Source of the DNA: Acanthochlamys bracteata
Taxonomy: Eukaryota; Streptophyta; Magnoliopsida; Pandanales; Velloziaceae
Assembly (NCBI GenBank): GCA_019914995.1
Contig: CM034145.1
Span: 4,533,262 to 4,597,261 of the forward strand
Length of the DNA stretch: 64,000 nt
Direction of reading: 5' to 3'
Position numbers and translations under genes: made by a program. Positions 60,863-64,000 of the stretch are shown here, in pieces; position 1 is the stretch's first letter, and the number at the start of each line of letters is the position of its first letter. The notes below the pieces were generated by a model. It had not been told where the DNA came from. It saw nothing but the letters and a program-made list of their open reading frames with translations, and ran no database searches.

Positions 60863-61966
60863 AATTATTATATAACAAGAGTGATACACATGCTAAATTG
60901 GTTGCAAAGGTCTATTTTGCTGCAAATCAATCATACCTTGTTGGTTGTGCCATTTTTTTCCATAATTTGCAGATAACTGGTCAGCCGACAATTACATTGC
61001 TCATGCAGTTTTTCTACTTCGTGGTGTAGAAATGTTGTTTGATCCAGCCACAACATTGTTGGCCCTTCACTTTCTACTGCTAATCCTGCTTGGGTCTATG
61101 TTCTTACATGCCTCTATTGGTACATTATTTTCACCTAACTGCATTCTTGAGCTTGTTAATGTCCTTTGGCAGCTCGTCATGTGAAAGTAAAAACAAGAAC
61201 GTCTCCATTTTTGACTGAGTAATGTAGCATAAATTCAGCTGTCTACATTCTGATAATAAAAAATGTAGGTAGAAATTGAAATATGAATGAAAAATTCAGC
61301 TGTCTCCATTTTTGACTGAGTAATATTATAAAAAATTCATTAAAAAATATGAATGAAATGAAATAAAATAAATAAAGCGGAGTCGCTCAGTCTGATAATA
61401 ACCGTAGCATTCTGTAGCTACCATCCTTGTTAATGTCGATGATTTTTTTTTCAATGTTCTGTTTTTTAGTTTGTCAGATTCTTGGAAATTGGAGACGAAA
61501 ATGGAGGTGGAAATTCCAATCGACTAGAAGTGACCTGATTGTATCGTACATAGAGAATTCAACTGCACCAAGGATTGCCCTTATTCTCTACTGTTTGAAT
61601 AAGTTTGTAATGTTTGTCAATTGGTTCCAATCCACAATTCCGCACAGGTCCATATTGTGCACTTCTGGAATAAAAAATTTAAGCTTTTGAACGATATAAT
61701 CAAAATCGTGTCAGATCTGTTCAGCTTTTGCGGTTGTTGTTGGTCTGAAGTGGAAGAAAATTTGCCTGCAATCGAACTAAGTTTTTATGCAAGCGTAGCA
61801 GTAAGCATAGAAGAATTGGAATTCAAAAATTGCTGATTAAATTACGTGAGGATCATGGAAGACTGAAATTGATTGGTCTGTTTTATGGGACATAGCAATG
61901 TGATGATGTGAATCGTGATATTACTATTACCTAACAAATCAAAATCAAGCGATAACTATGAATATT
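60863..61966. other. Intergenic DNA
   Basis: No gene was recognised. The phrase TTCAGCTGTCTACATT/TTCAGCTGTCTCCATTTTTG occurs twice near 61238 and 61290, together with repeated TTTTTGACTGAGTAAT, suggesting a small local duplication. Confidence 0.35.
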
Positions 61967-62264
61967 CTGAAACCGGAGTGCTGAAACTTTTCGTTTCAGG
62001 TTTGGCTGATGATTGTATTCTCTTATGCCTGAGAACAGTTTGCAAACAACCTTATCTTTGTGCAACAGCTAAACAATCATGGAAGGAACTTTGCTTGTGA
62101 AAAAAAGATAAATAGCTGAAACCGGAGTGCTGAAACTTTTCGTTTCAGGTTTGGCTGATGATTGTATTCTCTTATGCTTGAGAACAATTTGCAAACAATC
62201 TTATCTTTGTGCAACAGCTAAACAATCATGGAAGGGACTTTGCATGTGAAAAAAAGATAAATAG
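61967..62264 (+). repeat. 149-bp direct tandem duplication
   Basis: 61967-62115 and 62116-62264 are direct copies in immediate tandem, with about five single-base differences. Both begin CTGAAACCGGAGTGCTG and end AAAAAAAGATAAATAG. One frame in each copy reads GLADDCILLCLRT followed by CATAKQSWK and LC, slightly F-box-like, then a stop. Confidence 0.9.
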
Positions 62265-62671
62265 CTGGTACTTGTCCTTCCTTATCAAGTACTTCATCTC
62301 TATGTGAACCAAACAAACACCATTTTTTGGTAGCTCAACTTTGTCTAGTTGGCACAAAATTGTTTTCTTCTACTTTTGCTCGAACCTTGAAATTAAAATA
62401 CTAAATGTGTTGGCTTCAAACATTTTTTGAAGTAAGTTCAACTCTTTATTGCCCTTTCAAGCTTATATGATTCTTGCGTTTAACAATATCATTACATACA
62501 CAGGGTAAACTACTGCAATATAAGCAAATCAACCCTTTCATTCACTTTCTATTTGATTAAATTCCAAAACCAATCACAACATATATATCTCACCTCAAGC
62601 CGGAAACGGACGACTTCGCCGTCCATCTCCATGAAAATATAGAAACAATCAAAGGAAAAAACAAACGAAGT
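62265..62671. other. 3' flank of heparanase-like gene
   Basis: AT-rich, with the probable 3' UTR of the minus-strand gene next to 62671. Nothing else was seen. Confidence 0.4.
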
Positions 62672-64000
62672 TTACCTGCAAGCAGGTGCATATAAATGGG
62701 GGATATGGGCAAATACAATCGAGTAAGGTTTAACCATTATTGGCAGTGAAGATCGTATCTTGACAGGTTCCAAAGGAGGGATGTTTCCTTTCGAATCTAT
62801 TTCCAAAATATTTCCATTAAGCATCACTGTTTGGCTTTGCAAGAATCCATCTTTTGGTGTTAAGTGGTACTCATCCCTTGTAAGTTCTTCATTTTTCCTG
62901 AAACGGTGCATATGATTGAACCTTGTTCTTGAAAGCCTACCGTGTTGCTTTGTAAGTTTACGGAAGGAGGTTGTAGATGTGTAGGACACTTGAGTTGTAG
63001 TTTTACCATCGAGATTGATTAGCAAAAGTGTTATTCCTTGCTGAAAATAATTTTTAAGAACGTAAATGAAGGAAATGGAAAACAAACCACATAATTCCAA
63101 TTTGTGTAAGATAGAATGCAACTTACAGATGCTCTTGCACAATGTGCATATGCTCGTACTTTCTTTGGGCCTTTGAAATTTGTTGACAGAACTTTTGTTC
63201 CCATAAGCCGATGCCATAAGAGTGCACTGACTCAAGAAAAATACAACCTTTTGAATTTATGCATCAAAATCACATCGTATAAACTTGGGAGAACAAATGT
63301 TTAAACCTGTAGTAATCAGGATTTGGCTTAAAGTTGGTTGTGTTCAGCAGTCCATAATTTCCTCCGACTAAAGACTGTCTGCAATACGCTTTAGTATCAT
63401 ATGTAGCTGACATGCCAAGTTGATCCAGGTACCTTCCACATTTCAAATGAATAACTAATTCAAATTTAGAAGAGAAAATTTTATGAGAAAGTACTTGAAA
63501 AAATAAAGAGAGAAAATCTCACCAAAAGCTATACACAAATGTATTGCTAACGTGATTGCATCCACTATTATAAGCTCCCCCTGCTTCCCCAACCCAAGCA
63601 GTGGCTAATGTGCCTGCGCTACGAATAATGTTCTGGAGACTTCTGAATGGAGATGCTCCACCATCGAGGTATGAAGGATCAAGGATCTTCTCAATCAGGT
63701 GCTGATCGACACCTACATTTGAATTATAATGAATTTACATATAGAAATTATAGCTCGAATAGTATAACAGCTGCAGCTAAATGGAAATATGCCTGGGCCG
63801 AGGTTGTATATGTGGTGAGTGATTGCATCCATCAGGTTAGGTTTCGTTCTGTAGATGATTTTGCTGTACCAATCTGCATCGAAGAATCCTCCTGGTGCCA
63901 GTACCAAGGGTTTAATAGGGAAACCTCTGTAGATATCATCCACAATGCTTTTGAGATGGATCACATCAGCAGAATATTGATCAGCGTTGATTCTGGCACC
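62672..64000 (-). CDS. Heparanase-like / baicalin-type beta-glucuronidase (GH79), 3' part (partial)
   Basis: Six exons on the minus strand: about 64000-63793 (runs off the window), 63712-63523, 63432-63307, 63226-63127, 63040-62672. The first listed may itself continue upstream. Conserved GH79 blocks: LVLAPGGFFDADWY, HIYNLGPGVDQHLIEKILDP, WVGEAGGAYNSG (the Glu is the expected nucleophile), FVYSFWYLDQLGMSATYDTK, CRQSLVGGNYGLLN, NPDYYSALLWHRLMG, then the beta-sandwich domain with EYHLTPKDGFLQSQTVMLNG and PYSIVFAHIP. The plant enzymes act on glucuronides in the apoplast or vacuole, and the family includes baicalinase. The donor after GPG (63793) is GC, not GT (CAG|GCATAT); the others are GT-AG. 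The N-terminus, with the signal peptide and acid/base Glu, is outside the window. Confidence 0.92.

Noticed and set aside
1-64000. tRNA, rRNA, CRISPR or defence-island features
   Set aside because: None seen on reading both strands. The tRNA-like words near 36341 and 39809 are retrotransposon primer-binding sites.

Overview
The window is nuclear DNA from a flowering plant, most likely a eudicot. Genes are split by short AT-rich GT-AG introns, intergenic DNA is very AT-rich, and the gene set is typical of plants: vacuolar pyrophosphatase, MGDG synthase, arogenate dehydrogenase, polyphenol oxidase and a baicalinase-type heparanase. The species cannot be named from sequence alone.

Layout. 1-381 (+): 3' end of a CLC-type anion channel gene. 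1452-2081 (-): molybdopterin synthase large subunit (CNX6). 3156-5825 (-): ALG13-like UDP-GlcNAc transferase subunit, 3 exons. 6-12.8 kb: gene-poor DNA with two foldback elements and a decayed heptahelical (HHP/adiponectin-receptor-like) gene whose pieces lie on either side of a mobile-element-like block. 13415-16221 (-): ubiquitin-specific protease of the SAGA type (UBP22-like), 3 exons. 18320-21484 (-): type-B MGDG synthase, 8 exons. 24921-29819 (+): type I vacuolar H+-pyrophosphatase, 8 exons. 30.2-39.8 kb: a block of mobile DNA. 43128-44114 (-): arogenate dehydrogenase, intronless. 45128-46675 (+): polyphenol oxidase with a secretory-type leader, intronless. 49234-51379 (-): 2-oxoglutarate-dependent dioxygenase, 4 exons. 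54673-57723 (+): exosome subunit RRP41, 11 exons. 62672-64000 (-): 3' part of a GH79 heparanase-like gene, running off the edge. For the five complete multi-exon genes other than RRP41, and for RRP41 itself, the spliced lengths are exact multiples of three, which supports the exon boundaries given.

The most interesting part is the mobile-DNA block. It holds (i) a 2.7-kb PIF/Harbinger-like element with matching ends and a TTA target duplication that carries a captured, decayed IQD (calmodulin-binding IQ67-domain) gene with introns; (ii) an 858-bp hAT-type non-autonomous element; (iii) a Ty3/gypsy integrase remnant; and (iv) a tandem miniature LTR retrotransposon (TRIM) split by a 2.84-kb hAT element that still shows its 8-bp target duplication and a dead transposase.

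The genes do not form one pathway. They are independent housekeeping and metabolic loci: glycan and lipid glycosyl transfer, molybdenum cofactor, tyrosine synthesis, phenol oxidation, RNA decay, deubiquitination and vacuolar acidification. No CRISPR, operon-like defence system, rRNA or tRNA gene was seen.
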